64,000 nucleotides of DNA from Sphingomonas colocasiae (lineage in GTDB: Bacteria; Pseudomonadota; Alphaproteobacteria; Sphingomonadales; Sphingomonadaceae). Under the pieces are notes generated by a model, which saw only the letters and a program-made list of their open reading frames with translations, ran no database searches and had not been told where the DNA came from. Both the position numbers and the translations under genes were made by a program. Below are positions 1-9,325 of this stretch, piece after piece (position 1 is the first letter of the stretch; each line of letters opens with the position of its first letter). The stretch is taken from contig NZ_JAINVV010000008.1 in NCBI RefSeq assembly GCF_019880585.1, positions 310,001 through 374,000 on the forward strand. The letters are read 5' to 3'.

Positions 1-88
1 CGCAGAGGAACGGGGCACCCGGACGGGTGCGGCCGGTCGAATGAGGGGCGGGCCTTAGCGCAGGCATTTCGATCTGACAAGCGCCGGG

Positions 89-116
89 TTGCGGATGTCG
101 AAAACGACCCTAGATT
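89..116 (+). promoter_or_regulatory. Possible promoter of hspQ
   Basis: A TTGCGG element (89-94) and a TAGATT element (111-116) are separated by 16 bases and end 6 bases before the hspQ start codon. The spacing suits a housekeeping-type promoter, but transcription would then begin at or very near the ATG and give a leaderless message. This rests on eye-matched hexamers only. Confidence 0.25.
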
Positions 117-122
117 AAGATC

Positions 123-503
123 ATGACCGTACCCAGTTCCGCTTCGGCCAATGGCACACCGCCGCTGTCGATGCCGCCCGTCAGCCATGCGCGTTTTTCG
201 ATCGGCGATGTGGTGAAGCACCGGCTGTTCGATTTCCGTGGCGTGATCTTCGATATCGATCCCGTCTTCGCCAATACCGAGGAATGGTACGAGGCGATTC
301 CCGAGGATGTCCGCCCGCGCAAGGACCAGCCCTTTTATCATCTGCTCGCCGAGAATGCGGAGAGCAGCTACATCGCCTATGTCAGCCAGCAGAATCTGGT
401 GAGCGACGAGAGCGAGGAGCCGGTGGACCACCCCGCCATCGCGGGCATTTTCGATGGCTATGCCGATGGCCGCTATCGCCTGCGCCGGGAACACCGACAC
501 TAG
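123..503 (+). CDS. hspQ: Heat shock protein HspQ (YccV-like)
   Basis: This 126-residue protein matches the HspQ/YccV family, small SH3-like proteins that bind hemimethylated DNA in vitro and act as specificity factors for Lon protease. The family core runs from about residue 24 (FSIGDVVKHRLFDFRGVIFD) through the DQPFYHLLAE and YVSQQNL blocks to the C-terminal DGRYRLRREH. The first 22 residues are a low-complexity extension rich in Pro and Ser. The ATG at 123 is used because it opens the frame; a later start would cut into the family core. It precedes zwf by about 60 bases on the same strand but is not functionally linked to it. Confidence 0.92.
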   Translation: MTVPSSASANGTPPLSMPPVSHARFSIGDVVKHRLFDFRGVIFDIDPVFANTEEWYEAIPEDVRPRKDQPFYHLLAENAESSYIAYVSQQNLVSDESEEPVDHPAIAGIFDGYADGRYRLRREHRH

Positions 504-566
504 CGGCTCGGCTTAAATTTTCGACACAGGCGCAACCATGGTTGACCCCCGGTGGAAACCGGGGGC

Positions 567-2030
567 ATGAGCCCTTGCATGCCTTTCGAAACGCTTCTGC
601 TGTTCGGCGCGACCGGCGATCTCGCGCGGCGCATGTTGCTGCCCTCGCTCTACGCGCTTCATGCCGACGGGCTGGTGGCGGATCATCTCCGCATCGTCGG
701 CACCGCGCGCAGCGTGCTCGACGATGCCGGCTATCGCGATTTCGCGCGCAAGGCGCTCGACGAATTCCTGCCCGCGGACCGCAAGGACGAGACGGCGATC
801 GCCGGTTTCATCGAGCGGCTGTTCTACCAGCCGCTCGATGCGTCCAGCTCTGAAGGTTTTCCGGCGCTCGCCGAGAAGGTGGGCGACACCTCCAGGGGCC
901 TTGCCATCTTCCTCTCGACCGCGCCCTTCCTGTTCGAGCCGACCATCGCCGGGCTCAAATCGGCCGGGCTGGCGGGCGACAATGTCCGCATCGGGCTGGA
1001 AAAGCCGCTGGGCACCGATCTCGCCAGCTCGCGCGAGATCAACGACGCGGTGGCCGCCGCCTTCCCCGAGGACCGGACGTTCCGCATCGACCATTATCTG
1101 GGCAAGGAAACCGTCCAGAACCTGCTGGCGCTGCGCTTCGCCAATTCGATGTTCGAGCCGTTGTGGAATGCCAACGGCATCGACCATGTCCAGATCACCG
1201 TATCCGAAACCGTCGGCCTGGAAGGGCGGGTCGGTTTCTACGACGATACCGGCGCGCTGAGGGACATGGTGCAGAACCATATGCTCCAGCTTCTGGCACT
1301 TGTCGCGATGGAGCCGCCGGCGAGCTTCGACGCCACCGCGATCCGCGACGAGAAGGTGAAGGTGCTGCGTTCGCTGCGCCGCATCGATGCCGAAACCGCG
1401 CCGAGCCACACCGTGACGGGCCAATATGGCGCGGGCGCGAGCAAGGGCGAGGCAGTGCCCGGCTATGCCGACGAACTCGGCAAATCGTCCGACACCGAAA
1501 CCTTTGTCGCCATCAAGGCGCATGTCGACAATTGGCGCTGGCAGGGCGTGCCTTTCTATCTGCGCACCGGCAAAAGGCTGCCCACGCGCCAGTCCGAAAT
1601 CTTCATCCAGTTCAAATGCGTGCCGCATTCGATCTTCGCCAAGCGCGGCGGCAAGCTGAAGGCGAACAAGCTCGTCATCCGCCTGCAACCCGAGGAATAT
1701 ATCCGCCTGCTGGTGATGGCGAAGGAACCAGGGCTCGACCGCGACGGCATCCACCTGCGCGAAGTGCCGCTGGACCTGTCGCTCACCCATGCCTTTGCCG
1801 GCACGCGCCGGCGCATCGCCTATGAACGGCTGCTGCTCGACCTGATCGAGGGTGATCCGACCCTGTTCGTCCGCCGCGACGAGGTGGAAGCGCAATGGGA
1901 CTGGATCGACGCCATCCGCGCGGGCTGGGCGAAGAACGGCATGAAGCCCAAGCCCTATGGCGCGGGAAGCTGGGGCCCGTCGCTCGCGATCGCGCTGACC
2001 GAACGCGATGGCGTGACGTGGCACGACTGA
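567..2030 (+). CDS. zwf: Glucose-6-phosphate 1-dehydrogenase
   Basis: Oxidises glucose-6-phosphate to 6-phosphogluconolactone with NAD(P)+, the first step of the Entner-Doudoroff route. The protein has 487 residues from the ATG at 567. The nucleotide-binding GATGDLARR motif is near residue 16 and the substrate-binding RIDHYLGKE motif near residue 173. The sequence strongly resembles Zymomonas Zwf throughout, including the C-terminal GVTWHD. Starts at 552 (GTG) and 579 (ATG) are also in frame; a GGTGGAA stretch at 551-557 favours 567 slightly. pgl and edd follow closely on the same strand and form an operon with it. Confidence 0.97.
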   Translation: MSPCMPFETLLLFGATGDLARRMLLPSLYALHADGLVADHLRIVGTARSVLDDAGYRDFARKALDEFLPADRKDETAIAGFIERLFYQPLDASSSEGFPALAEKVGDTSRGLAIFLSTAPFLFEPTIAGLKSAGLAGDNVRIGLEKPLGTDLASSREINDAVAAAFPEDRTFRIDHYLGKETVQNLLALRFANSMFEPLWNANGIDHVQITVSETVGLEGRVGFYDDTGALRDMVQNHMLQLLALVAMEPPASFDATAIRDEKVKVLRSLRRIDAETAPSHTVTGQYGAGASKGEAVPGYADELGKSSDTETFVAIKAHVDNWRWQGVPFYLRTGKRLPTRQSEIFIQFKCVPHSIFAKRGGKLKANKLVIRLQPEEYIRLLVMAKEPGLDRDGIHLREVPLDLSLTHAFAGTRRRIAYERLLLDLIEGDPTLFVRRDEVEAQWDWIDAIRAGWAKNGMKPKPYGAGSWGPSLAIALTERDGVTWHD

Positions 2031-2069
2031 TCTTGGCATCATTGTTTTTAGCGTGATTGAGGACCGGGC

Positions 2070-2774
2070 ATGATCGAAGCCGAATTCTGGGATTATGAGG
2101 ACGAGGATGAATGGGCCGACGCCGTTGCCGGCGATATCGGCTTCATCATCGAACAGGCGCTGGACGCGCGCGGCCAGGCGCTGGTCGCGTTTCCCGGCGG
2201 CGCCACGCCCGGCCCGATCTTCGCCAAGCTGGCCAAGGCCAAGCTCAAATGGAAGAATGTCACGATCATCCCGACCGACGACCGGCTGGTCGCGGTCAAC
2301 GATCCGCTGAGCAATGTCGCCGGCATCGCCAAGGTCTTCATTCCGCTGGGCGCGCGCGTGCTGCCGATCGCCACGGAGAACAAGGATCACAAGCTGGCGG
2401 GCAATGCCGCCGATGCGCGGCTGCAGGAACTGCACTGGCCGCCCGATCTGGTCTGGCTGGGCATCGGCACCGACGGGCATACCGCCTCGATCTTTCCCGG
2501 CCCCGATCTCGACGAGGCGCTGAACGGACCCAAGGCCCGCCGCGCGGTGGGCGTGCTGCCCGATCCGCTGCCCGCCGAGGCGCCGGTGCCGCGCGTGACG
2601 CTGACCCGCGCCGCGATCCTTTCGGCGCGTACGCTGACCATCGCGATCAAGGGCGCGGAAAAGCAGAAGGTGCTGGAGCGCGCAATCGCCGACGGCCCGA
2701 GTTCCAGCGTGCCGATCGGCCGCGTGCTTGCCGATTACGAGCAGCCGATCGACATCCACTGGCTGACCGATTGA
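2070..2774 (+). CDS. pgl: 6-phosphogluconolactonase
   Basis: Hydrolyses 6-phosphogluconolactone to 6-phosphogluconate, the second step after Zwf. The 234-residue length is normal for the NagB-like 6-phosphogluconolactonase family. Visible family blocks are [17 protein letters not shown] near residue 36, [10 protein letters not shown] near residue 65 and [16 protein letters not shown] near residue 130, the last holding the catalytic-site Asp and His. A GAGGA sequence lies just before the ATG. The gene sits 39 bases after zwf and 13 bases before edd, so the three are almost certainly cotranscribed. Confidence 0.96.
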   Translation: MIEAEFWDYEDEDEWADAVAGDIGFIIEQALDARGQALVAFPGGATPGPIFAKLAKAKLKWKNVTIIPTDDRLVAVNDPLSNVAGIAKVFIPLGARVLPIATENKDHKLAGNAADARLQELHWPPDLVWLGIGTDGHTASIFPGPDLDEALNGPKARRAVGVLPDPLPAEAPVPRVTLTRAAILSARTLTIAIKGAEKQKVLERAIADGPSSSVPIGRVLADYEQPIDIHWLTD

Positions 2775-2787
2775 GAAGGGACCGCGC

Positions 2788-4605
<1,818 letters not shown>

Positions 4606-4628
4606 GTCCTGTACCCTCAATCCTTCCT

Positions 4629-4710
4629 GTCATTCCCGCGAACGCGGGAATCCAGATTCATAGAGCTCAATGATCGACATCGCCTGGATTCCCGCTTTCG
4701 CGGGAATGAC
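4629..4710. repeat. Paired palindromic REP-like element between edd and eda
   Basis: A 27-base left arm (4629-4655, beginning GTCATTCCCGC) and its near-exact inverted copy (4684-4710, ending GCGGGAATGAC) are separated by 28 bases. Each arm is itself a hairpin (CATTCCCGCG paired with CGCGGGAATG). The same core recurs at several other intergenic sites in the window. It lies inside an apparent operon, so it may shape mRNA processing between edd and eda. Confidence 0.85.
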
Positions 4711-4737
4711 ATTGGGTGTGGGAATAGGAAAACGGAC

Positions 4738-5349
4738 ATGAAACCCATCGAAACCATCATGCGGACCTCGCCCGTAATCGCCGTGCTTGTGATCGAGGAT
4801 GTCGCCCACGCCCGCCCGATCGCCGAGGCGCTGGTCGCGGGTGGGCTCAGGGTGCTGGAAGTCACGCTGCGCACAGCGGCCGCACTCGACGCGATCCGCG
4901 AGATGAAGCGTGTCGACGGCGCGATCGTGGGCGCCGGCACCGTGCTCAATCCGCAGAACCTGCGCGCCAGCATCGATGCGGGCGCCGAATTCATCGTCTC
5001 GCCGGGGTTGACCGAGCCTTTGGGCAAGGCCGCGGTGGAGAGCGGCATTCCCTTCCTGCCCGGCACCGCCAATGCCGGCGATATCATGCGCGGCCTCGAT
5101 CTCGGCCTCACCCATTTCAAATTCTTCCCGGCCATGGCGGCGGGCGGCACCCCGGCGCTCAAGAGCCTGACCTCGGTGTTCGCCGATTGCCGTTTCTGCC
5201 CGACCGGCGGCATCACCCAGGACACCGCGCCGGACTGGCTCGCGATCCCTCAGGTGCTTTGCGTCGGCGGGAGCTGGATGATCGGCAAGGGCACACCCGA
5301 TACGACGGCGATCACCGCCGCCGCAGCCAAGGCCGCATCGCTCGGCTGA
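4738..5349 (+). CDS. eda: 2-keto-3-deoxy-6-phosphogluconate aldolase
   Basis: Cleaves KDPG to pyruvate and glyceraldehyde-3-phosphate, finishing the pathway encoded by zwf-pgl-edd. It has 203 residues, the normal size for a class I KDPG aldolase. The catalytic Glu lies in LEVTLRT (about residue 41) and the Schiff-base Lys in HFKFFPA (about residue 128). GAGTVLNPQ and PTGGITQDT are the phosphate-binding blocks. It is separated from edd by the repeat pair, so its expression could be partly uncoupled from the upstream genes. Confidence 0.97.
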   Translation: MKPIETIMRTSPVIAVLVIEDVAHARPIAEALVAGGLRVLEVTLRTAAALDAIREMKRVDGAIVGAGTVLNPQNLRASIDAGAEFIVSPGLTEPLGKAAVESGIPFLPGTANAGDIMRGLDLGLTHFKFFPAMAAGGTPALKSLTSVFADCRFCPTGGITQDTAPDWLAIPQVLCVGGSWMIGKGTPDTTAITAAAAKAASLG

Positions 5350-5400
5350 TCTATCAAAGATAGACGTTATCGATGATACTTGTCGCTTCTGATAGGCATC
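5349..5400 (+). promoter_or_regulatory. Candidate LysR-type operator upstream of adhC
   Basis: The palindrome CTATC-AAA-GATAG (5351-5363) is followed by TTATCGATGATA and a further GATAG half-site at 5391. A nearly identical block, TATCTATCAAGGATAACG, lies upstream of fdsG at 8819-8836. A LysR gene sits between the two target groups, so this is a plausible binding site for it. The motif is visible; the assignment to that regulator is inference. Confidence 0.45.
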
Positions 5401-5443
5401 TTTAGACGCCCGACCACAATCCTGTTCCCTGGGGAGGAAGCCC

Positions 5444-6556
5444 ATGAAGACCCGCGCCGCCGTCGCATTCGAAGCCAAGAAGCCGCTGGAGATCGTCGAA
5501 GTCGATCTGGAAGGCCCCAAGGCCGGTGAAGTGCTGGTCGAGATCATGGCGACGGGTATCTGCCATACCGACGCCTATACGCTCGACGGCTTCGACAGCG
5601 AGGGCATCTTCCCCTCGATCCTGGGCCATGAAGGCGCGGGCATCGTCCGCGAGGTGGGCGCCGGCGTCACCTCGGTCGTGCCCGGCGACCATGTCATCCC
5701 GCTCTACACGCCCGAATGCCGCCAGTGTAAATCATGCCTCAGCGGCAAGACCAATCTCTGCACCGCGATCCGCGCGACGCAGGGCAAGGGCCTGATGCCC
5801 GACGGCACGACGCGCTTCAGCTACAAGGGCCAGCCGATCTTCCATTATATGGGCTGCTCGACCTTCTCCAACTTCACCGTGCTGCCCGAGATCGCGGTGG
5901 CGAAGATCCGCGAGGACGCGCCGTTCAAGACGAGCTGCTATGTCGGCTGCGGCGTCACCACCGGCGTCGGCGCCGTCGTGAATACCGCCAAGGTGCAGGT
6001 GGGCGAGAAGGTCGTGGTCTTCGGCCTGGGCGGCATCGGCCTGAACGTGATCCAAGGCGCCAAGATGGTGGGCGCGGACGTGATCGTCGGCGTCGATATC
6101 AATCCCGATCGCGAGGAATGGGGCCGCAAGTTCGGCATGACCCATTTCATCAACGGCAAGGGCAAGAGCCGCGACGAAGTGATCGCCGAAGTGCTCCAGC
6201 TCACCGATGGCGGCGCGGATTACAGCTTCGATGCCACCGGCAACACCGAAGTGATGCGCACCGCGCTGGAATGCTGCCATCGCGGCTGGGGCGAAAGCAT
6301 CATCATCGGCGTCGCCGAAGCCGGCAAGGAGATCGCCACGCGCCCGTTCCAGCTCGTCACCGGCCGCGTCTGGAAGGGCACCGCGTTCGGCGGCGCCAAG
6401 GGCCGGACGGACGTGCCAAAGATCATCGACTGGTATATGAACGGCAAGATCGAGATCGATCCGATGATCACCCATGTGCTCAGCCTCGAAGAGATCAACA
6501 AGGGCTTCGACCTGATGCATGCCGGCGAGAGCATTCGCTCGGTCGTCGTGTTCTGA
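5444..6556 (+). CDS. adhC: S-(hydroxymethyl)glutathione dehydrogenase (class III alcohol dehydrogenase)
   Basis: Oxidises S-hydroxymethylglutathione, formed spontaneously from formaldehyde and glutathione, to S-formylglutathione with NAD+. It has 370 residues, standard for class III zinc ADH. Catalytic zinc ligands lie in [12 protein letters not shown] (about residue 47) and GHEGAG; structural zinc cysteines lie in [15 protein letters not shown] (about residues 93-107). The Rossmann motif [12 protein letters not shown] is near residue 193. A strong GGGGAGGAA sequence precedes the ATG. fghA, the next enzyme of the route, lies one gene downstream. Also called frmA or flhA. Confidence 0.96.
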   Translation: MKTRAAVAFEAKKPLEIVEVDLEGPKAGEVLVEIMATGICHTDAYTLDGFDSEGIFPSILGHEGAGIVREVGAGVTSVVPGDHVIPLYTPECRQCKSCLSGKTNLCTAIRATQGKGLMPDGTTRFSYKGQPIFHYMGCSTFSNFTVLPEIAVAKIREDAPFKTSCYVGCGVTTGVGAVVNTAKVQVGEKVVVFGLGGIGLNVIQGAKMVGADVIVGVDINPDREEWGRKFGMTHFINGKGKSRDEVIAEVLQLTDGGADYSFDATGNTEVMRTALECCHRGWGESIIIGVAEAGKEIATRPFQLVTGRVWKGTAFGGAKGRTDVPKIIDWYMNGKIEIDPMITHVLSLEEINKGFDLMHAGESIRSVVVF

Positions 6557-6584
6557 AACCGCGAAGCGACAAGGAGAAGCTGCC

Positions 6585-6968
6585 ATGTTCTCGCACGTGA
6601 TGGTCGGTTCGAACGACCTCGACGAATCAAAGGCCTTTTATGACGCGACCTTCGGCGCGCTCGGCGGCAGGCCCGCGCGCGTCGACGATCATGGTCGGCT
6701 GATCTATGCCAATAATGGCGGCATCTTCATGGTGACCGCGCCGATCGACGGCCAGGCCGCGTGCCACGCCAATGGCGGCACGATCGGCTTCGCCGCCAGC
6801 TCGCCCGAACAGGCCGATGCCTGGCATGCGGCAGGCGTCGCCAATGGCGGCGTGGCGTGCGAGGATCCGCCGGGCTTCCGCGAAGGCGGCTTCGGCAAGC
6901 TCTATCTCGCCTATCTGCGCGATCCCGCCGGCAACAAGCTGTGCGCCCTGCATCGCCCGGCCGCCTGA
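6585..6968 (+). CDS. VOC family (glyoxalase/bleomycin resistance-like) protein
   Basis: A 127-residue single-domain vicinal-oxygen-chelate protein. It opens with FSHVMVGSNDLDESKAFYD and ends with LRDPAGNKLCALHRP, the usual first and last elements of this fold. An AAGGAG sequence at 6571-6576 fixes the ATG at 6585. It sits between adhC and fghA on the same strand with short spacing, so it probably belongs to the formaldehyde operon, perhaps acting on a glutathione adduct. The substrate cannot be told from sequence. Confidence 0.85.
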   Translation: MFSHVMVGSNDLDESKAFYDATFGALGGRPARVDDHGRLIYANNGGIFMVTAPIDGQAACHANGGTIGFAASSPEQADAWHAAGVANGGVACEDPPGFREGGFGKLYLAYLRDPAGNKLCALHRPAA

Positions 6969-6985
6969 CCCGGTCCGACAGATCC

Positions 6986-7834
6986 ATGACGCTCGAAACC
7001 GTTTCAACCAACAAGAGCTTCGGCGGAACGCAGGGTGTTTACCGCCATGCGTCCGCCGAAACCGGCACCGACATGACCTTCGCGGTCTTCCTGCCCCCCC
7101 AGGCGGAAGCGCCCGGCGCGAAACTGCCGGTGCTCTGGTATCTCTCCGGCCTCACCTGCACCCATGCCAATGTCATGGAGAAGGGCGAATATCGCCGGGT
7201 GGCGGCCGAACTCGGCGTCATCATCGTCTGTCCGGACACGTCGCCGCGCGGCGACGACGTGCCCGACGACGAAGGCTATGATTTCGGCAAGGGCGCCGGC
7301 TTCTATGTCGACGCCACCGCCGAACCGTGGCGCGCCAATTACCGCATGTATTCCTATGTGACGCGGGAACTGCCCGGAATCGTCGCGGCGCATTTCCCTG
7401 CCGACATGGATCGCCAGGCGATCACCGGCCATTCGATGGGCGGGCATGGCGCGCTCACCATCGCGCTCAAGCAGCCCGCACGGTTCCGCAGCGTCTCCGC
7501 CTTCGCGCCGATCAGCGCGCCGGGCCAATGCCCCTGGGGGCACAAGGCGCTCGGCGGTTATCTGGGCGAAGACCGCTCGGGCTGGCGCGCCCATGACGCG
7601 ACCGCGCTGATCGAGGACGGCGCGCGCGTCGCCGAAATCCTGGTCGATCAGGGCGCGGCGGACAATTTCCTGGCCGAACAGCTGAAACCCGAACTGCTGC
7701 AGGCGGCCTGCGAAACCGCCGGGATCGCGCTCACGCTGCGCATGCAGCCGGGCTATGACCACAGCTATTATTTCATCTCGACCTTCATGGACGATCATAT
7801 CCGCTGGCATGCGGAGCGGTTGTTCGCGGAGTAA
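6986..7834 (+). CDS. fghA: S-formylglutathione hydrolase
   Basis: Hydrolyses S-formylglutathione to formate and glutathione, completing formaldehyde detoxification after AdhC. It has 282 residues, normal for the esterase D/FghA family. The nucleophile is Ser150 in GHSMGGHG; the catalytic His is in GYDHSYYF near the C-terminus. The LSGLTCTHANVMEKG block near residue 54 is family-typical. The ATG at 6986 is 18 bases after the VOC stop. A strong hairpin (7845-7880) follows the stop codon and may end the transcript. Confidence 0.95.
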   Translation: MTLETVSTNKSFGGTQGVYRHASAETGTDMTFAVFLPPQAEAPGAKLPVLWYLSGLTCTHANVMEKGEYRRVAAELGVIIVCPDTSPRGDDVPDDEGYDFGKGAGFYVDATAEPWRANYRMYSYVTRELPGIVAAHFPADMDRQAITGHSMGGHGALTIALKQPARFRSVSAFAPISAPGQCPWGHKALGGYLGEDRSGWRAHDATALIEDGARVAEILVDQGAADNFLAEQLKPELLQAACETAGIALTLRMQPGYDHSYYFISTFMDDHIRWHAERLFAE

Positions 7835-7844
7835 GACGCATTCT

Positions 7845-7880
7845 TCACTGTCATTCCCGCGTGCGCGGGAATGACAGTGA
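7845..7880. repeat. Palindromic REP-like hairpin after fghA
   Basis: A perfect 16-base stem (TCACTGTCATTCCCGC at 7845-7860 with its complement at 7865-7880) around a GTGC loop. The core matches the REP-like family seen at 4629 and 14484. There is no T-tract, but its place right after fghA suits a 3' end stabiliser or transcription end. Confidence 0.8.
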
Positions 7881-7905
7881 GTGGCTGTTGGTCTAACGCC
7901 CAGCC

Positions 7906-8814
7906 ATGCAGCTTCGCTTCCTCGACTATTTCGTCGCGCTCGCCCGCGAGAAGCATTTCGCGCGCGCGGCCGAAGCCTGCCATGTCACCCAGCCGACGCT
8001 ATCCGCCGGCATCGCCGCGCTCGAGGAAATGCTCGGCAAGAGGCTGGTGGTGCGCGACCGGCGCTTCATCGACCTGACGCCGGAGGGGCATGCCATCCTG
8101 CCCTTCGCCCGCCAGCTTCTCGCCGATCACGAAGGATTGCGTCGCGCGATCGACGCGCCGGCGGGGCCGTTGCGCGGCGAATTGCGTATCGGATCGATCC
8201 CGGCCGCCATGCCGTGCATCGGCCATCTGATGCGCGCGCTGCGCGCCCAGCACCCCCGGCTGCAGGTGACGATCCGGTCGCTCACCTCGCGCGAGATCGA
8301 GCGCGCGCTGCTCGATTACGAGCTGGAGGCGGGCCTGACCTATCTTCACGACGATCCGCCGGCGCAGGTGCGCGCGGTGCCGCTCTATTCGGAGCGCTAC
8401 ATGTTCGCGACGCGCACCGATTCGCCGCTCGGCACCAGCGACGCCGTCACCTGGCGCGACGTCGCCGCGACCCCGCTCTGCCTGCTCCACCAAGGCATGC
8501 AGAACCGCCGCATCCTCGACGCGCATCTGGCGCGTCTCGGCCTCGCGATCACGCCGGTCGCCACCGCCGATTCCTATGTCGCGCTGCTGTCGATGGTGGC
8601 GCATGGCGGATTGTCGAGCATCGTCACCGACAGTCATGCCGAGTTCGTCGCCGGCGATCCCGAGTTGCGCGTGATAGAAATTGTCGATCCAGCGCCGCCC
8701 AACAGCATCGGGCTGGTCGTGCTTGACCGCGAGCCGCTTTCCCCGCTCGCACGCGCGGCATTGGCGGTCGCCGAGACGATCGAACTGACGGCGTCGCTGC
8801 GCGCCAGACGATAG
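7906..8814 (+). CDS. LysR family transcriptional regulator
   Basis: A 302-residue LysR-type regulator. The N-terminal winged helix-turn-helix is MQLRFLDYFVALAREKHFAR then AAEACHVTQPTLSAGIAALE; the substrate-binding domain begins near residue 90. Relatives of this type precede NAD-dependent formate dehydrogenase operons. It lies directly upstream of fdsG, 67 bases away on the same strand, and its stop codon overlaps the candidate operator motif there. It probably controls the fds operon and possibly adhC, with formate or a related compound as effector; the effector is inference. Confidence 0.88.
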   Translation: MQLRFLDYFVALAREKHFARAAEACHVTQPTLSAGIAALEEMLGKRLVVRDRRFIDLTPEGHAILPFARQLLADHEGLRRAIDAPAGPLRGELRIGSIPAAMPCIGHLMRALRAQHPRLQVTIRSLTSREIERALLDYELEAGLTYLHDDPPAQVRAVPLYSERYMFATRTDSPLGTSDAVTWRDVAATPLCLLHQGMQNRRILDAHLARLGLAITPVATADSYVALLSMVAHGGLSSIVTDSHAEFVAGDPELRVIEIVDPAPPNSIGLVVLDREPLSPLARAALAVAETIELTASLRARR

Positions 8815-8840
8815 AGGATATCTATCAAGGATAACGCCTC
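8811..8840 (+). promoter_or_regulatory. Candidate LysR-type operator upstream of fdsG
   Basis: The layout is ATAG-N7-CTAT (8811-8825) followed by TATC-AAG-GATA (8823-8833). The first ATAG contains the lysR stop codon. The core ATCTATCAA-R-GATA is shared with the adhC upstream region at 5349-5362, and a later TCGAT also lines up. LysR regulators commonly bind such dyads; the link is inferred from position and repetition. Confidence 0.45.
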
Positions 8841-8881
8841 TCGATTTGACCTTTTGTGCGATTTGCGTGACCGCTTGGTCC

Positions 8882-9325
8882 ATGAACCTGCCGAACGACG
8901 CAGCCGGGCAAGAGGATGTCAGGGCGATCATCAGCCGCCACGCCCATCGTGAGGGCGCGTTGCTGCCGATCCTCCACGCCATCCAGGCCGATCGGGGCTG
9001 GATCGACGAAACCGCGATCCGCACGGTCGCGCACGCGCTGAACCTGAGCCGCGCCGAGGTGCACGGCGTCGTCAGCTTCTATCATGATTTCCGCACCCGG
9101 CCCGAGCCGCGCCCGGTGATCAAATTGTGCCGCGCCGAAGCCTGTCAGGCGCGCGGATCCGAGCCGCTGGCCGAATGGGCGCAATCGCGGGCCGGCGATC
9201 GCGTGGCAATCGAACCCGTCTATTGTCTGGGGCTGTGCAGCGTTGGCCCCAATGCGATGCTCGGCGACGACGTCCATGCCCGGCTCGACCAGGCATCGCT
9301 CGGCGCATTGATCGAGGCACTGTGA
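8882..9325 (+). CDS. fdsG: NAD-dependent formate dehydrogenase gamma subunit (NuoE-like)
   Basis: A 147-residue thioredoxin-like [2Fe-2S] subunit that passes electrons within the soluble formate dehydrogenase. Cluster ligands follow the NuoE pattern: C-x4-C in LCRAEACQ (about residue 82) and C-x3-C in YCLGLCSVGP (about residue 115). The start at 8882 removes 12 residues of non-family upstream sequence. The stop codon shares one base with the fdsB start, which indicates translational coupling. Confidence 0.93.
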   Translation: MNLPNDAAGQEDVRAIISRHAHREGALLPILHAIQADRGWIDETAIRTVAHALNLSRAEVHGVVSFYHDFRTRPEPRPVIKLCRAEACQARGSEPLAEWAQSRAGDRVAIEPVYCLGLCSVGPNAMLGDDVHARLDQASLGALIEAL

